Source: Elysia chlorotica
Taxonomy: Eukaryota > Mollusca > Gastropoda > Plakobranchidae
Assembly: GCA_003991915.1 (NCBI GenBank)
Contig: RQTK01000498.1
Coordinates: forward strand, 53,747 to 117,746
Reading direction: 5' to 3'
DNA: 64,000 nt
This document shows positions 57,206-64,000 of the stretch, in pieces. The translations under genes and the position numbers were made by a program. The notes beneath the pieces were generated by a model. The model ran no database searches and was not told the DNA's origin. It was given only the letters and a program-made list of their open reading frames with translations. Position 1 is the first letter of the stretch. The number at the start of each line of letters is the position of its first letter.

Positions 57206-57453
57206 TATCATCACTGGGATAGCAGAATGGTAGATCTCAAAGATAGGCTATTTGGATATTACCATATCAAGGAGGTTGTTCCAGTGTTAGATCAGTATAT
57301 CTCATGGTTGGAGAAAATTAACATTTGCTAATTTTCTTAATTGATTTACACACAAAAAGTAGATCTGTACTAATGGTCCAAGAATAAATCATCATTTTCT
57401 TTCAAATGTCTCCTAAAAAGTAGATACACCATTCTGCTATCTCGGTGATGATA
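57206..57453. mobile_element. Possible MITE with terminal inverted repeats
   Basis: Left end tatcatcactgggatagcag at 57206, and on the minus strand tatcatcaccgagatagcag from 57453: about 27-bp inverted repeats (both continue aatggt) with two mismatches, 248 bp apart. No clear target duplication and no ORF. A related end occurs at 39978. Confidence 0.55.
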
Positions 57454-59520
57454 TCGTCAACCAGAGAAACAGTTGCTCTGGGTTTATCTCTCAATGATAT
57501 TGTCTCTCAGTCTCATGTTGTTATTAATCTCATGTACATTTTGAAGCAAAATTAAATATAATATTATGAACACACTCACACGACTGTTTTGTATACTTTT
57601 AATTTGTTAACAAATATCCTTCATTTAGGAGTTCAACAATTGAATAGCATATACCGTACAGAAAAATGCACACAATCCATTGAAAAAACGAATGTTGTGC
57701 CAAATAGATCATTCATGATTCTATTCAATGAAATCCAACAGCACACAGTGGTTGAGAACAATCTTGGACCACAGCAAACCACTCTTAATACATTTGAGCA
57801 TATTGTCATTCTCTATCTATATCCCGTTTAACTCCTTCAATCCCTGCAGTGTTCTCTCATAAACACTACAGTGTAGCTTTAGTACTGCTACTATTCATGT
57901 TTCAATTGCTACTGCTATTACTTATACTGCATTCTTTAAGTATCCAAATATGACTGAGTATTGTTCTCTTTAGGAATTTTCTCTTCATCATGAAGATTTC
58001 TCCTACACCTGTTCTTTAATAAAAAAAAATAATAAAAAAAATAGTTTGTAGCCCAAACAGTGTACTTCTATTCATTGTAATATCCCTTTTTTTTAAAAAA
58101 TGGTTGTTACTAATGTAGGTAAAAGCAAGTACTCATTTCAAAACAAGAATTGAAGACAAAGTACAGTGTAGTAAATTTATCAATAGTAATACTGTACACT
58201 TTCTATAACCTCACATTCAAAAATACATTAACTGGTATAAAACCATCCCCGTTAAAACTGAAGCTATCATTTATTTCAATCATGTTAGAGCTTGTTTTTT
58301 TTCCACTGAGATATCAAAGGATGATACACTATGGTGCACATGTTATTATTTTTTTCCTTTTAATTTCACACCATATAAATACTTAGATTGGCCTTTAACA
58401 ATAATTATTTTATTTCAGTGTCTAGTTTTCATTCTTGCACAGATCATAACCATGGGTGATGATGATATAAACAAAAAAAGATTACCCGTTTTTGGTTAAT
58501 TTTGAACATAGTGATGAGAAAAGACTTAACGAGTAATAGAAATCCATCTTTTCATATCACGGTCATAAGAATTGTAAATTGGCAGAGACACATTCTAATA
58601 TATGAAACTGGACATGCAATAGGTAGCGTTAGTTTCTTCTAAACTTTAAAAACGGGATTGATCAACACTGGTAAACCTGATTTTGAGTTTAACATTTCTT
58701 TCCAAAAAGTGTTTTCTTACAGCAAATATTCCGTTAATAATAAACAGCCTAATATAAATAATACAAATATTTACTAACCATAGAGCCAATAAAACTAATA
58801 TGTTGCATTATGAATCAAAATCCAAGGCACTTTAGGTTAAGATAATTATTTATATAAAAAGAGAAAAAAAATGCGAAATATCATTACATATAACTCAAAT
58901 ATTTTAACTGAAAAAAAGCAGTTTTTTTTTGTTACAACCTGAGTAAAAATTCATTTATGAAAATAGCTTGGAAACAGAAATGCTCAGCATTCAGCCAATC
59001 ATTAAATTTTAAAACAATTTCATTTGACCGGATCACATAAGGAATGTAAATATCAACATGACAATAATAACATTTGTTTTCATTATAAATTGCATTACAT
59101 GATTTCTCTATGATAACTGTTATACAGCCAACACTGCTTAATAGGTTGATCTCCTTGTGTCATATCTCGAAACATGCAAACCTGGAATAAGCATTTACAG
59201 AAAAGGGTTCTATGAAAAATAAACCAAGTGTTGTGAAGATTGACTTGGAAAATATCAACCTATCCTCTATCGACTGAAGTTCCACCGTCTTATGAAAAAA
59301 AAAGTGTATATGCGCTCTTATGAAGCATGCATATATAAATGCATTTTTTTACAATTAGATGCCAGAGTTTGAGATAAAACTTTACAGCAAATCTTTTTTC
59401 TAATTATAATTTCAAAAAAAGAGGATCCATCGCGGTTGGTAGGAATATTATCCTGGATTCCTAATCTATCTGTTTCAGGGAGAATTGAATCCTGCGATCC
59501 TTCTGTGTAACAACTCTCAC

Positions 59521-63690
<4,170 letters not shown>

Positions 63691-64000
63691 CTGAAAAAAT
63701 GGGAAGAAATTTACCACTAAAACATAAACATTAAAAAAAAAAATTAATAAAGATGAAATGAATAGATGACTGTTAAACATCGCCACCATGCCTACATTAT
63801 GGATCACTTTAAAACAATACAATTTTGTTTTAATACTAAAATATTTTGTTTGTATATAAATTTTATAAGAAATTTTATAAGATTCTAACAAGAGGAGACA
63901 TATTGTCAATTGTGAAGAGAAGTCACTTAGAGTTGTTTCTCACTATATACAGAATTACAAAAATTAATAAAAGCATAAATATACAGTTAAATTTAATAAT

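Larger units (their letters stand above)
54372..59520. other. CENPJ 3' UTR, intergenic DNA and ASPDH 3' UTR
   Basis: AT-rich, convergent intergenic region with no recognised coding sequence. Contains an inverted-repeat element at 57206-57453. Short ORFs here lack homology. Confidence 0.65.

Overview
This is animal (metazoan) nuclear DNA. It has intron-rich genes with GT-AG splice sites, AT-rich introns, dense tRNA-derived SINEs, non-LTR retrotransposon relics and many micro- and minisatellites. The gene set and repeat style suggest a lophotrochozoan, probably a mollusc; that taxon is an inference, because nothing here is diagnostic. No prokaryotic features are present. Most coding exons are shorter than 400 bp, so I rebuilt the genes by hand from homology, splice sites and reading phase. 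Layout, left to right: (1) + strand, 3147-14405: the 3' part of a slingshot-type cofilin phosphatase gene (SSH), entering in the catalytic loop and running to the conserved C-terminus; its 5' exons lie left of the window. (2) - strand, 29867-21816: a complete 12-exon lysosomal beta-glucuronidase gene (GUSB), 1983 coding nt, 660 residues. (3) + strand, about 32508-54371: a nearly complete centriole assembly gene, CENPJ/CPAP/SAS-4, about 23 exons. (4) - strand, 63690-59521: the 3' six exons of a putative L-aspartate dehydrogenase gene (ASPDH), continuing past the right edge. SSH and GUSB converge, GUSB and CENPJ diverge from a roughly 2.6 kb interval, and CENPJ and ASPDH converge. The four genes share no pathway that I can see; this is ordinary animal gene order.

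The unusual part is the structure inside the introns. Several 3' splice junctions (end of intron plus the first bases of the exon) have been copied in tandem upstream of the real acceptor: about ten copies before SSH exon 5, several before SSH exon 6, three before GUSB exon 7 and two before GUSB exon 6. Each decoy whose reading I followed runs into a stop codon or shifts the frame. SSH also has an older tandem duplication that made an in-frame chimeric exon (exon 6 start fused to exon 4 end), a frameshifted exon 5 copy and a palindrome of about 200-bp arms. A 24-bp minisatellite that reverses orientation abuts the last SSH exon. CENPJ has a 1.7 kb tandem duplication of three coiled-coil exons; all seven exonic differences between the copies are synonymous, and the first copy of the third exon runs into a stop at the junction.

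Mobile DNA: about 20 SINE copies or fragments share one body but carry at least two different tRNA-like heads, and three have clean target-site duplications. A 223-bp putative solo LTR sits inside one SINE with a 4-bp duplication that restores the SINE when removed. There is a CR1-like reverse transcriptase 3' end, and three scattered fragments of another endonuclease/RT element. I found no convincing new defence, toxin or biosynthetic system. The best candidates for something undescribed are the splice-acceptor arrays and the duplicated CENPJ coiled-coil module.
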